Program-made: the position numbers and the translations under genes
Assembly: GCA_900764925.1 (NCBI GenBank)
Contig: CAAFPW010000090.1
Span: forward strand, 27,830 to 91,829
DNA: 64,000 nt
Source: Fusobacteriaceae bacterium
GTDB lineage: Bacteria > Fusobacteriota > Fusobacteriia > Fusobacteriales > Fusobacteriaceae
Reading direction: 5' to 3'
Part shown: positions 33,181 to 42,422 of the stretch, piece after piece
Position numbering within the stretch: the stretch's first letter is position 1
Layout: every line of letters starts with the position of its first letter
The notes under the pieces: model-generated
Seen by the model: the letters and a program-made list of their open reading frames with translations, nothing else
What the model was told of the DNA's origin: nothing
Databases searched by the model: none

Positions 33181-34488
33181 CTACAGAATAAATTTATCTA
33201 AATTTTCTTCCTCTTCATCCTTTTTAAATATTTTTTTAACAAAATTTACATCAACAGTTATTTTTTTACTCTCTTCATATGGGGCATCAAACATAATCTC
33301 TCTCAAAAGTTCTTCAACTACTGCAGCTAATCTTCTAGCTCCTATATTTTCAACTTTTTCATTTTGAGTAGCTGTTATTTCAGCAATTTTTTCAATAGCT
33401 CCTTTTGTAAAACTAAGTTCAACATTATCCACAGCTAACATAGCTTTATACTGTTCTAAAAGATTATATTCAACCTCAGTAAGAATTTTAATAAAATCTT
33501 CCTTTTCTAAATTTTTTAATTTAACCCTGATAGGAAATCTACCTTGTAGTTCTGGCATAAGATCAGCTGGAGAACTTTGAGAAAAAGCTCCTGCAGCTAT
33601 AAATAAGATATGATCAGTTTTAACAGGTCCATATTTTGTCATAACTGTACTTCCTTCAACTATAGGAAGTATATCTCTTTGTACCCCTTGCCTAGATACA
33701 TCACCCTTACCAGCACCCTCTCTTTCTGTGATTTTATCTATCTCATCTATAAATATAATACCATTGTTTTCTACATTTTCTACTACTTCTTGTGCCAATG
33801 TTTCTAAATCTATTTTTTTCTCAACCTCTTCATCTAAAAATATAGAAACAGCATTTTTAACAGTAGTATTTATCTTTTTTAATTTTCCAGGAAGAGTGGA
33901 CATCATTTGATCAATAAATCCACCGATATCCTCTCCACCAGATACTACCTCTATGATAGGGATATCGTTATCTTTTTTAGGTCTATCTATCTCTATCTCA
34001 GCTTGGTCATACTTTCCTTCAAGAATATCTTGTTTTATCTTTTCTTTCTCTCCATCGTTTAGAGAGTCATATGGTTTTAATACTTTTGCTACTCTTTCAA
34101 TAGCAGTATCTAGAGATGCTATTCTTAAAGAGTTAAATTTTTCCTCTTTCATCTTTCTATATGTAAGGGCAACTAAATCCTTAATAATACTCTCTACATC
34201 TTTTCCTACGTACCCAACTTCAGTATATTTAGTAGCTTCAACTTTTAAGAAAGGGGCATTAGCAATCTTAGCTATTCTTCTGGCTATCTCAGTTTTTCCT
34301 ACTCCAGTAGATCCTATCAAGATGATATTTTTAGGAGTAATCTCTTTTCTCAAGTTTTCATCTGCTATCATTTTTCTTCTATCTCTATTTCTTAAAGAGA
34401 TAGCTACATTTTTCTTAGCTTCATCCTGTGAAATTATATACTTATTTAATTCTTCTAATATTTTTTTAGGTGTAAGTTCTCTATTCAT
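33181..34488 (-). CDS. hslU: ATP-dependent protease ATPase subunit HslU
   Basis: AAA+ unfoldase that partners the HslV peptidase. Walker A GSTGVGKT, Walker B IIFIDEID and the LPELQGRFPIRV second region of homology are intact, and the I-domain lies between them. The C-terminus ends LDKFIL, matching the conserved tail that docks into and activates HslV, so a functional HslV is expected elsewhere; none is adjacent. The frame runs to a GTG at 34503, but an AGGAGA site lies just before the ATG at 34488, giving 435 residues. It is the last gene of a six-gene minus-strand operon. Confidence 0.94.
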   Translation of the reverse strand: MNRELTPKKILEELNKYIISQDEAKKNVAISLRNRDRRKMIADENLRKEITPKNIILIGSTGVGKTEIARRIAKIANAPFLKVEATKYTEVGYVGKDVESIIKDLVALTYRKMKEEKFNSLRIASLDTAIERVAKVLKPYDSLNDGEKEKIKQDILEGKYDQAEIEIDRPKKDNDIPIIEVVSGGEDIGGFIDQMMSTLPGKLKKINTTVKNAVSIFLDEEVEKKIDLETLAQEVVENVENNGIIFIDEIDKITEREGAGKGDVSRQGVQRDILPIVEGSTVMTKYGPVKTDHILFIAAGAFSQSSPADLMPELQGRFPIRVKLKNLEKEDFIKILTEVEYNLLEQYKAMLAVDNVELSFTKGAIEKIAEITATQNEKVENIGARRLAAVVEELLREIMFDAPYEESKKITVDVNFVKKIFKKDEEEENLDKFIL

Positions 34489-34508
34489 AATATCTCTCCT
34501 CACTCATT

Positions 34509-35087
34509 CTATAAATCTATTATCATAACGTCTCTTAGAGCTTGTAAATTTTCAAAAGTAGGTGTATCTATTCTAACTTTATAGGTAACTCTGTCGTTAT
34601 ATCCTTTATCTAAATACTCTCCTCTACCATTATTTATGATAGTTTCTACATCCCCAATTCTCTCATATGAGAAATCAATTAGATAGATTTTTTTCTCAAC
34701 ATACTCCTCTATACCAGCTTCTTGTATAGCTAGCTTAGCTGTTTTAGCATAATTTCTAACAAGTCCACCTGCTCCCAATTTGATACCTCCAAAATATCTG
34801 GTAGCAACTACAGCAAGATTGGTAACCTCCATATAGGTAATTATATCTCCCATAGGCTTTCCAGCTGTTCCACTAGGTTCTCCATCATCGTCAGTTTTAA
34901 AATACTCCTGTCCATTATCAACTACTTTGTAAGCTGAACAGTTATGGGTAGCATCAGGGTGCTTATCCTTTATTGATTGAATAAAGCTTTCAGCTTCAGC
35001 TTTACTTCCTACAGGTTTAACATAACCTATAAACCTAGATTTTCTTTCTTCAAACTCTATAACATATTCTCTAGCAACACTTTTCAT
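34509..35087 (-). CDS. YigZ/IMPACT family protein
   Basis: A 192-residue protein of the IMPACT/YigZ family. It has an N-terminal UPF0029 domain (about residues 1-115) with the signature block HNCSAYKV and DDDGEPSGTAGKPM, then KLGAGGLVRNYAKTAK, and a C-terminal ferredoxin-like domain. Eukaryotic IMPACT regulates the kinase GCN2; the bacterial role is not settled. It sits between the M50 protease and hslU genes with 12- and 20-base gaps, in the same operon. Confidence 0.92.
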   Translation of the reverse strand: MKSVAREYVIEFEERKSRFIGYVKPVGSKAEAESFIQSIKDKHPDATHNCSAYKVVDNGQEYFKTDDDGEPSGTAGKPMGDIITYMEVTNLAVVATRYFGGIKLGAGGLVRNYAKTAKLAIQEAGIEEYVEKKIYLIDFSYERIGDVETIINNGRGEYLDKGYNDRVTYKVRIDTPTFENLQALRDVMIIDL

Positions 35088-35099
35088 TCTCTTTCTCCA

Positions 35100-35834
35100 T
35101 TAAATAATCTTATCTAAAAAAGCTAGGATAGACATATAAGCAGGAGCTATAAATCTATATAGAAGACCTGTCCAGCTTAAGATTAAAATAATAAAAATTC
35201 CATATCTATCCATATGAAATATACTATCTCTTAAATCATAACTTCCTATTGAGGCAAGTACCCTAGAACCATCTAGTGGTGGGATAGGCATAATATTGAA
35301 AACAGCAAGTAAAATATTTAGACTGATCATATATAATACAGCTTCTAATAGGTGTAATGTGGCAAGTATATCATACATATATTTAAACATGAACATACCA
35401 ATAATAGCAAGTAAAATATTTGAAGCTACACCAGCTATTGCTACTAAAAACTCTCCTACTCTTCCATATTTGAGTCTATAATAGTTAATAGGAACAGGTT
35501 TTGCCCATCCAAAAATAAAAGAGGAACCTGACAAGATCATAAATATAGGGAAAAGAGTTCCTAGTGGATCTAAGTGGTGTAGGGGATTTAAACTCAATCT
35601 TCCATATTTTTTAGCTGTATTATCTCCACATATATAAGCCATAAGTCCATGTGAAATTTCATGTACTAAGAGAGAAAAGATAAGTATAGCTATATTTATA
35701 AAAATACTTGGATTAAATAGAATATTTTTTCCAAAGCTTAAAAGAATATAGGCTACTATCACTCCAATTATTATTTTTGTGGAAGTAGGCATACCTCTAT
35801 TGAGATATTTTAGTTCGTTTATAAATCTTTTCAT
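35100..35834 (-). CDS. Site-2 protease family (M50) membrane metalloprotease
   Basis: An intramembrane zinc protease of the M50B/SREBP S2P-like class, 244 residues with about five transmembrane segments. The zinc motif HEISH has His58, Glu59 and His62 within a hydrophobic segment, and the second motif IMPIPPLDGSR supplies the Asp ligand. The open frame extends to 35876, but a GAAAGGA site before the ATG at 35834 indicates the true start. It overlaps the end of the upstream ComEC-like gene by 38 bases. The substrate is unknown; relatives without a PDZ domain, like this one, are poorly characterised. Confidence 0.9.
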   Translation of the reverse strand: MKRFINELKYLNRGMPTSTKIIIGVIVAYILLSFGKNILFNPSIFINIAILIFSLLVHEISHGLMAYICGDNTAKKYGRLSLNPLHHLDPLGTLFPIFMILSGSSFIFGWAKPVPINYYRLKYGRVGEFLVAIAGVASNILLAIIGMFMFKYMYDILATLHLLEAVLYMISLNILLAVFNIMPIPPLDGSRVLASIGSYDLRDSIFHMDRYGIFIILILSWTGLLYRFIAPAYMSILAFLDKII

Positions 35835-37143
35835 TTTTTTTATAGTCCTTTCTAAATTTAAAAATGAAGACTCCAATTATAAAAATTAAATAAAAGATTG
35901 TAATAAATGGAGAATCACTTTGATATTTTATACTCATAAATGGTAAATTATAGAAAAAATCTACCAATATAGAGAATATTTTAAAAATAAAATTAAGAAT
36001 TGGGATAATCAAAAATCCCAATGATAAATTTTCCAAAAGTAATCCAATAAACCCCAATGAGATAAATAGGGTTCCCACAGGGACTACTACAAGATTAGTG
36101 ATAAAAGAAAAAAGTTGTACTGTTCCAAACTCTCTTATTAGAAGTGGAGCAAGAAAAATCTGTATACTCAAAGTGAGAAGAATTAACTCTACTATCTTAG
36201 ACTTTCCATGATATATTTTAGTTTTAATTTTTTGAAAAACTCCAGCAATAATAAATACAGCACCATAGGAAAGTTGAAATGATATACTATTAATAGAGGC
36301 TGGATTTATAATTAGGGATAAAACATAGCTTACTGTTAAAGTTTTAAAAAGTTCTGTGTTCTCATCTAAAATTTTTCCAAGTAGGTATATGACTCCCATA
36401 AAGTAAGCTCTATCCAATGAAGGAGAATGTTTTATTCCTAAATAATAGATAGTTAAACTCACTAAAAGAAATATATTTTTCTCTCTCTTCTTCAAAGGAA
36501 GTTTTTTAGAAAGTAACATAGATATAAGGGAGATAACCACCCCTATATGAAATCCAGAAAGAGCCATCAGATGAGAAATTCCAATGTAATTAAACTTATC
36601 TCTCATCTCCTTAGTAAGTCTATATCCCTCTCCTAAAATAACAGCTTTATACACTCTTTTCATATCATAACTTGAGTTTTGCAAAAGCTTATCACTTTTT
36701 TCTTGAAAGTATTTACTGATATGATTTTGAGGGAGAGAAGAGATATTTTTCACCTCTACCTCATAATAATTATTTCTATATTTTGATTTGATATCCTCTA
36801 CTTTTCCAATTACTTCATACTTTCCATCACTTTTATTAGAAAGATAGAGATATGAATTTGTAAGTGGATATCTATTATCTATTTTTTCAATCTTTCCCCT
36901 TCCTTCATAGAGAGAGATTTGAAAGGTTTTAATATCCCCTATTTTTATCTCATGATTGAAGGTAAAAAAAGCTTGTATTAAAAATATTAGTGGAATTATA
37001 AAAAGAAAAATATTTTTTCTATTAAAAATATAGATTCCAAATATTAGAATTAAACTAGAAAGTATCCCAAAGCTGAAAGGAAAAAAACTTAAAATTCTTA
37101 AAATTATAGTTATTTCTAAAGCTATAATATAGATGACTTCCAT
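35797..37143 (-). CDS. ComEC/Rec2-family protein lacking the nuclease-like domain
   Basis: A polytopic membrane protein of 448 residues with an N-terminal DUF4131 segment (to about 150) and the Competence domain (about 175-430, with HLMALSGFHIGVV and LDRAYFMGVIYLLG). ComEC forms the inner-membrane channel for single-stranded DNA during natural transformation. Typical ComEC proteins are about 700-780 residues and end with a metallo-beta-lactamase domain; here the gene stops after the Competence domain and runs into the M50 gene. Whether the missing domain is encoded elsewhere cannot be seen. Confidence 0.88.
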   Translation of the reverse strand: MEVIYIIALEITIILRILSFFPFSFGILSSLILIFGIYIFNRKNIFLFIIPLIFLIQAFFTFNHEIKIGDIKTFQISLYEGRGKIEKIDNRYPLTNSYLYLSNKSDGKYEVIGKVEDIKSKYRNNYYEVEVKNISSLPQNHISKYFQEKSDKLLQNSSYDMKRVYKAVILGEGYRLTKEMRDKFNYIGISHLMALSGFHIGVVISLISMLLSKKLPLKKREKNIFLLVSLTIYYLGIKHSPSLDRAYFMGVIYLLGKILDENTELFKTLTVSYVLSLIINPASINSISFQLSYGAVFIIAGVFQKIKTKIYHGKSKIVELILLTLSIQIFLAPLLIREFGTVQLFSFITNLVVVPVGTLFISLGFIGLLLENLSLGFLIIPILNFIFKIFSILVDFFYNLPFMSIKYQSDSPFITIFYLIFIIGVFIFKFRKDYKKNEKIYKRTKISQ

Positions 37144-37163
37144 AGTTTATCCTCCTGTAAATA

Positions 37164-38486
37164 CTACTCTTTGTATTTGTAATAGAAGAAAAATGAGATC
37201 ATAAAAGATACTGCAGAAACTAAAGATGTCAGATAGATACCAGATTTTTCTACTCCTTTAGGAGCTGTAGTAATAGCTGATAGAATATCACCATTTCCAG
37301 CTACTAATATTATAGGTAGTATAAGTATAGATATCATAAATGCCATCTTTAAGAAAAATCCTTGAATACCAAAACACACTCCCTCTATTCTATTTCCATT
37401 CTCTTCACTTATTTTACTACCTATTTCACTTAGCATAGCTGGTGGAAAGATAAAAGCTGCCCCAGCTACAGGAATTCCTATTAAAGCAAATAGTGGATAT
37501 CCCATAGATATAGGAATAATTTTTCCAAGTTGAAATAGACAAAGTGTAAATAGTGTAAGCATAGCTAAACATATTAACATGATTTTTCTATAACCAAATT
37601 TTTTAGATAGCCTATTTGTTGGATAGAAGCATAGGGCTGACATTCCAAAAAGCAGAGCAGAGGCAATAGTTATAGCTCCCTTTCCCAGTCCCATGATATC
37701 CTCTATAAAATAGTTCATTATAGCTCTTAAGTTATTGAAACCTATGAAGAAAAATAGAAGTCCAAAAAGGTAGTTGATAAAAGCTCTATTTTTAAAAACT
37801 ATCTTCATAGTATCTCTAAAATTTGCCTGAGAAGTTTGTCCAAGAGAGTATTTTTTTTCTGGGACTAAAAATATTGTAATAAGTCCTCCAATGATAACAA
37901 GAGTACAAAGTGCTATTACCATCCCTCTTATACCAGTAAGAGTATCACCTTTTCCTAAAATTTTAATCAATGCCCCAGGTATTATCATAGCAATAGCTGT
38001 ATAGACCAATCTAAATATTGATTGCCAAGTAGAAAGATTAAGTCTCTCCTCAGTAGTTTGTCCTATCTCTGGGATAAGAGAGTTATAAGGGGCACCCACT
38101 ATTGTATAAAATGTAAAAAACATAGAACCAACAAAGGCTAAATAGATAAAAGCTAATTTGTCATTGTTCATAGGTGGATAGAAAAATCCAATTGTAAATA
38201 TAGCTAATGGAATAATTCCCACAGCTATAAATGGTATTCTTCTTCCCCATCTAGTATTTACCTTATCTGATATAAACCCTACTAAGGGGTCTGTTATCAT
38301 ATCTACAAATCTTGAGATAACAAGGGCTAGAGAGATAAGAAGTGGAGCCATTACAGGCTTTAATCCCGAACTCTCTGGTGGAAGATAGAAGTATAGTATC
38401 CATTGAGCAAATATCTGGTCAACAATGGCATAACTTACCCCTAGTCCATAAAAAATCTGTATACTTGTAGGTAATCTTTTACTCAT
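37164..38486 (-). CDS. GPH-family (MFS) cation symporter
   Basis: A twelve-helix carrier of about 440 residues in the glycoside-pentoside-hexuronide:cation symporter family. The family signature is visible between helices 2 and 3: MITDPLVGFISDKVNTRWGRR, followed by the aromatic PPMN-type loop. Members move melibiose, lactose or glucuronides with Na+ or H+; no substrate can be assigned here. Two adjacent ATGs (38489, 38486) follow a GGAGG site, and the second has the better spacing. The gene overlaps the end of tmcAL by 8 bases, an unusual operon partner. Confidence 0.9.
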   Translation of the reverse strand: MSKRLPTSIQIFYGLGVSYAIVDQIFAQWILYFYLPPESSGLKPVMAPLLISLALVISRFVDMITDPLVGFISDKVNTRWGRRIPFIAVGIIPLAIFTIGFFYPPMNNDKLAFIYLAFVGSMFFTFYTIVGAPYNSLIPEIGQTTEERLNLSTWQSIFRLVYTAIAMIIPGALIKILGKGDTLTGIRGMVIALCTLVIIGGLITIFLVPEKKYSLGQTSQANFRDTMKIVFKNRAFINYLFGLLFFFIGFNNLRAIMNYFIEDIMGLGKGAITIASALLFGMSALCFYPTNRLSKKFGYRKIMLICLAMLTLFTLCLFQLGKIIPISMGYPLFALIGIPVAGAAFIFPPAMLSEIGSKISEENGNRIEGVCFGIQGFFLKMAFMISILILPIILVAGNGDILSAITTAPKGVEKSGIYLTSLVSAVSFMISFFFYYKYKE

Positions 38487-39660
38487 CATTTCCTCCTTGA
38501 TTTTTGTAAATTATAGGTGATTTAAAATCCTTATAATTATTTATAAGTCTATATATCTTTGAACTCTCTTCATTAAACTCTATAAGAGAGCAAACCTCTT
38601 TTGGAAAAATCTCATTCATCTTCTTATAGGAAGTTATTATCTTTTTATTTTCAAATTGCTTTAGATAACTTAGATACTCTCTTCCTTTAGAGTTAAATCC
38701 CAAAACTCTAACATAGGGAATAGATTTTTTTATCTCCTCTGTGATAGAAGTAGTCAGTCCTAAAAGTGTGTGTGTGAGTATTCTTTGTACTCTTCCCATA
38801 GTATATCTTCTATTACTTATACTTTTAAAAAAATCTTCATAACTATTATATTTAATAGCTCCTTCATAGAGTCTATTTTCAAAACCAGTTTCCATATCCT
38901 GTATATCAGATAGATTTTTATAATTCTTAATAAGTTCATATCTAATTAGAGGATAGAAATTTTTCATATAGGTAAAGTTAGAGTAGTTTTTTAAAATGTC
39001 ATAACTCTCCTTGGTAACTATATTTTTTATCTCCTCGTTTTGTCTCAGATACTCTCTTATTTTTGTGGCACTTGCAAAATCTCCAACTATATTTGTATCA
39101 TGGTATCCCACCTTTTCTCTCTTTAGAGTCATAGGAATGATACTACTATTCCAATATCTGATAGCTTTTATATATTCAAGACCTAGGATATCATTAGAGT
39201 TTAATTCACTCTCTCCAAGTACCTCTTTCATTGTTAAACTATGAGCAGTAGGATATGAGTATCCTTCTTTCAATCTTTCCTTAAGTTTTAGCTTAAACTC
39301 TTCACTCTCTTGAAGGGTAGATATTCTTTTTAATTCTTCAATATCTCCACTCTCTGAACCAAAGACTAAGTTGTTACATCTCAATTCATCTAAAATTCCA
39401 ATAGCTCCTTTGGCAAATATCTCTGCACTTTGTGAGGAATAAAAAACAGGGAGCTCCACTACCATATCTACTCCATTGGCTAGAGCCATCTCTGTTTTTG
39501 TCCATCTATCAATAATAGAGGGTTCACCTCTTTGTACAAAATCTCCACTCATTACAGCGATAATTATATTTTCTGGATTTAATTTTTTAGCTTTTTCTAA
39601 ATGATACTTGTGTCCATTGTGAAAAGGATTGTATTCCACTACTATTCCTGTGGCTTTCAT
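38479..39660 (-). CDS. tmcAL: tRNA(Met) cytidine acetate ligase (TmcAL, YlbM)
   Basis: A nucleotidyltransferase-like enzyme that uses acetate and ATP to acetylate the wobble cytidine of elongator tRNA-Met. The N-terminal GIVVEYNPFHNGHKYHLEKA carries the HxGH nucleotide-binding motif, followed by VMSGDFVQRGEPS and a SATKIREYLR segment typical of YlbM. At 393 residues it matches the B. subtilis family in length. It heads the minus-strand operon tmcAL, transporter, comEC-like, M50, yigZ, hslU. Confidence 0.93.
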   Translation of the reverse strand: MKATGIVVEYNPFHNGHKYHLEKAKKLNPENIIIAVMSGDFVQRGEPSIIDRWTKTEMALANGVDMVVELPVFYSSQSAEIFAKGAIGILDELRCNNLVFGSESGDIEELKRISTLQESEEFKLKLKERLKEGYSYPTAHSLTMKEVLGESELNSNDILGLEYIKAIRYWNSSIIPMTLKREKVGYHDTNIVGDFASATKIREYLRQNEEIKNIVTKESYDILKNYSNFTYMKNFYPLIRYELIKNYKNLSDIQDMETGFENRLYEGAIKYNSYEDFFKSISNRRYTMGRVQRILTHTLLGLTTSITEEIKKSIPYVRVLGFNSKGREYLSYLKQFENKKIITSYKKMNEIFPKEVCSLIEFNEESSKIYRLINNYKDFKSPIIYKNQGGNDE

Positions 39661-39689
39661 CTTCTCTCCTCTCTTAAGTTTTATTTCAT

Positions 39690-39727
39690 ATTATACCATC
39701 TTTATATAAAAAATTAAAATTTTAATT
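39690..39727. promoter_or_regulatory. tmcAL -10 and AT palindrome in the tmcAL/pstS divergent region
   Basis: On the minus strand TGGTATAAT ends at 39690, an extended -10 for the tmcAL operon. At 39712-39727 lies a perfect 16-base palindrome, AATTAAAATTTTAATT, just upstream of the pstS -35. It could bind a regulator of phosphate genes, or simply reflect AT richness. Confidence 0.4.
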
Positions 39728-39734
39728 CAAAGCT

Positions 39735-39762
39735 TTGATATTTTTAAAAAATATTGTATAAT
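39735..39762 (+). promoter_or_regulatory. pstS promoter
   Basis: TTGATA (39735-39740) and TATAAT (39757-39762) are separated by 16 bases, 39 bases before the pstS start codon. Confidence 0.65.
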
Positions 39763-39801
39763 AAAAATACTGATGTATTAATTTATTTTAAGGAGGTATT
39801 T

Positions 39802-40677
39802 ATGAGAAGAATGGTAAAATTGGCAATTAGTTCACTTTTATTTTTGGTGATGTCAGCACTTGTTTGTGCAGAGGAATTTAAGGGCCAGATTATGTTTAAC
39901 GGTTCATCATCATTAGCTCCTGTTATTTCAAAAATATCAACAAATTTTATAGAAGGATATGTAACTTGGGATAAGGTAAATAGTGAATTTCCACAAAAAA
40001 ATATAGCTATATATGTTTCAGCTGGAGGTTCTGGAGCAGGAGTAAAAAGTGTAATTGAAGGTGTGAGTGATTTTGGAATGGTAGCTAGAAATGTAAAAGA
40101 TAGTGAGAAAGCTAAAATCAAAAATTATAAGGAGTTTGTAGTTGCATCTGATGCTTTAACAATCTCTGTAAATAGTGAAAACCCTATTTTAAAATATCAA
40201 AAGGATATTTCTACTGAAACATTGAGAAAAATATTCTCTGGTGAATATAAATACTGGAGTGATATAGATAGTAGACTTGAAAAGAAAGAGATAGTTGTAG
40301 TAACTAGAGATTTAGGTGGAGGAGCACATGAAGTATTCCAAAACTCTATAATGGGAGATACTGATGTGAAATTAGATGCTATACAAGCACCATCTATGGG
40401 AGCTTTAGCTACTAAAATTGTAGAAAATAAATATGCTATTGGATATGCTTCTTTTGGAGTATATAATCAAAATAAGGATAAGATAACAGCTCTATCTGTT
40501 GATGGAATTGTACCAACAGTAGATAATATACTATCAGGAGCTTATAAAATTCAAAGACCTTTACTTTTCATAAAAGATGGAGAGTTAACAGCACAAGAAA
40601 AAGCTTTTGTTGATTATATTTTCTCTGAAGAAGGTATGAAAGCAGTGGAAGATAGTGGATATATTCCTGTAAAATAG
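39802..40677 (+). CDS. pstS: Phosphate ABC transporter substrate-binding protein (PstS-like)
   Basis: Periplasmic binding protein of the PstS family, 291 residues. It has a classical signal peptide (MRRMVKLAIS start, cleavage near CAEE at about residue 24). The mature part has phosphate-site blocks resembling PstS: FNGSSSLAP, VSAGGSGAGVKS, the SGEYKYWSDI segment and an RDLGGGAHEVF loop. An upstream in-frame start at 39754 lies within the promoter, so the ATG behind AAGGAGG is chosen. A hairpin terminator separates it from pstC, consistent with higher output of binding protein than of permease. Confidence 0.9.
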   Translation: MRRMVKLAISSLLFLVMSALVCAEEFKGQIMFNGSSSLAPVISKISTNFIEGYVTWDKVNSEFPQKNIAIYVSAGGSGAGVKSVIEGVSDFGMVARNVKDSEKAKIKNYKEFVVASDALTISVNSENPILKYQKDISTETLRKIFSGEYKYWSDIDSRLEKKEIVVVTRDLGGGAHEVFQNSIMGDTDVKLDAIQAPSMGALATKIVENKYAIGYASFGVYNQNKDKITALSVDGIVPTVDNILSGAYKIQRPLLFIKDGELTAQEKAFVDYIFSEEGMKAVEDSGYIPVK

Positions 40678-40684
40678 AGATATT

Positions 40685-40720
40685 AAAAGGGTTTGTTGTA
40701 GTTTAGCAACAAACTCTTTT
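40685..40720 (+). terminator. Attenuating terminator between pstS and pstC
   Basis: A 14-bp stem (40685-40698 with 40707-40720, one G-U pair, 8-base loop) is followed by a T-run directly before the pstC ribosome site. Partial read-through would give more PstS than PstCAB. Confidence 0.8.
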
Positions 40721-40737
40721 TTTAAGGAGGAATCTAT

Positions 40738-41601
40738 TTGAGAAAAGAGAATCTATTTAGAATTTGTATAAAAATTATTACGCTCCTCTCATTTTTAATA
40801 CTTTTTTCAATCATTATCTTTATTTTAAAAGAAGCACTTCCTCTATTTGAGGAAGTAACTATAAAGGAGTTTCTGTTTGGAAAGAATTGGAGACCATATT
40901 CAAGTATTCATAAGATGGGAATATGGAATATTATAGTAGCTACTCTCTATATATCTATTGTTGGAGTAGTTATAGCTCTTCCAATTGGGGTAGGAAGTAG
41001 TATATTTTTATCTTGCATAGTTCCTAAAAAAATTAGAGAACTGACAAGACCTATGGTGGATATATTAGCAGGAATTCCATCGGTTATATATGGATTTATT
41101 GGGTTGGTTGTAATTGTAAAAATTTTTGAAAGATTAGGAAGAGCTTCAGGAGAGAGTGTGTTGGCAGGGGGAATACTATTAAGTATAATGGTATTACCAT
41201 TTATGATAAATGTTTGTGTAGAGAGCATGAGTAAACTCTACATAAAGTATGAAAGCGTATCGGCTGTCTTAGGAGTATCTAAACAATATTTTATAAGTGA
41301 ATTGATACTTCCAAACTCTATAAAAAGTATTGTATTAGCTGTAATTCTATCTCTAGGGAGAGCATTGGGAGAGACAATGGCTGTTATGATGGTTATAGGA
41401 AATGCACCAATATTCCCTACACTATTAGGAAAAGCTCAAACTATCTCATCTCTAATAGCTTTGGAGATGGGAATGGTTGAAATGGGAAGTATACATTATA
41501 ATGCACTCTTTGCTTCTGGAGTAGTATTAATGGCAATGTTACTTATTATAAATATTGTAATAAATATTATCCATTATAAGATAATAGGTGATGAGATATG
41601 A
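40738..41601 (+). CDS. pstC: Phosphate ABC transporter permease PstC (TTG start)
   Basis: Inner-membrane permease of the phosphate importer, 287 residues with about six transmembrane segments. The binding-protein-dependent transport (EAA) loop is visible as SAVLGVSKQYFISELILPNSIKSI, and the LPIGVGSSIFLSCI and AGIPSVIYGFIGL segments are PstC-like. The start is TTG seven bases after AAGGAGG. Its end overlaps the pstA start as ATGA, indicating coupled translation. Confidence 0.92.
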   Translation: MRKENLFRICIKIITLLSFLILFSIIIFILKEALPLFEEVTIKEFLFGKNWRPYSSIHKMGIWNIIVATLYISIVGVVIALPIGVGSSIFLSCIVPKKIRELTRPMVDILAGIPSVIYGFIGLVVIVKIFERLGRASGESVLAGGILLSIMVLPFMINVCVESMSKLYIKYESVSAVLGVSKQYFISELILPNSIKSIVLAVILSLGRALGETMAVMMVIGNAPIFPTLLGKAQTISSLIALEMGMVEMGSIHYNALFASGVVLMAMLLIINIVINIIHYKIIGDEI

Positions 41602-42419
41602 GAGTAAAAGATATTTTAATCACTTTGTGGGCTATTGTGAGTGGAGTTTTATTGTTTATAGTAATAGGATTTTTAATTGGATATATTTTTATAAAAGGCT
41701 ATGAAGTCATAAATTTTCAATTTATATTTGATACTCCAAAAGGGGATATTTTAGGTCAAGAAGGGGGAATAGCTCCAGCTATTATAGGAAGTTTTTTATC
41801 TACAGGAATAGCTACTATTATATCAGGAGTTTTAGCAATAGGAACAGCTACCTATACAAATTTTTATGAGAAAAGAGTAAAAATAGTAGAGAGTATAAAT
41901 TTTGTTATAAAGTGTATAGGAGGAATACCTTCAATAGTATTAGGATTATTTGGATATACTATGTTTACTTATTACTTGGGATTGGGACGTTCTGTAATAG
42001 CTGGAAGTCTGACCTTAGCTATTATGATCTTTCCTGTTATTGAATTGAGAGTCGATAAACTTTTTAAAGAGGTAGATAAAAACATAGTCTATTCCTCATA
42101 CTCTTTAGGAGTTTCAAAAAGTTACACGATTTTAAAAGTAGTTTTATCTCTATGTAAAGATGGGATATTATCAGTTCTTTCATTGGGATATGCCTATGCA
42201 ATAGGTGCTACTGCTCCCATCATGTTTTGTATGGCCGTTATCAATTCACCAATATCATTGGATATAACTAAACCAACAATGACACTATCCTATCATCTCT
42301 ATATTTTGATTACCCAAGGGATTTCAGAGAAGATGGCTTATGGAACTGCATTTATATTATTGTTATTAATAGTGATAGTGATTTTATTTAGTAAATTTAT
42401 AACAAGAAGGAAGGGATAA
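41598..42419 (+). CDS. pstA: Phosphate ABC transporter permease PstA
   Basis: Second permease of the phosphate importer, 273 residues, six predicted transmembrane segments. Family features are IAPAIIGSFLSTGIATIISG, the GGIPSIVLGLFGYT segment and an EAA loop near SSYSLGVSKSYTILKVVLSLCKDGI. It overlaps pstC by 4 bases and is followed by pstB after 3 bases, so the three are one translational block. Confidence 0.92.
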   Translation: MRVKDILITLWAIVSGVLLFIVIGFLIGYIFIKGYEVINFQFIFDTPKGDILGQEGGIAPAIIGSFLSTGIATIISGVLAIGTATYTNFYEKRVKIVESINFVIKCIGGIPSIVLGLFGYTMFTYYLGLGRSVIAGSLTLAIMIFPVIELRVDKLFKEVDKNIVYSSYSLGVSKSYTILKVVLSLCKDGILSVLSLGYAYAIGATAPIMFCMAVINSPISLDITKPTMTLSYHLYILITQGISEKMAYGTAFILLLLIVIVILFSKFITRRKG

Positions 42420-42422
42420 TTC

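Noticed and set aside
33149..34528. Plus-strand open frames opposite hslU
   Set aside because: They overlap an unambiguous AAA+ gene, encode Phe/Ser-rich translations of the antisense strand and have no Shine-Dalgarno.
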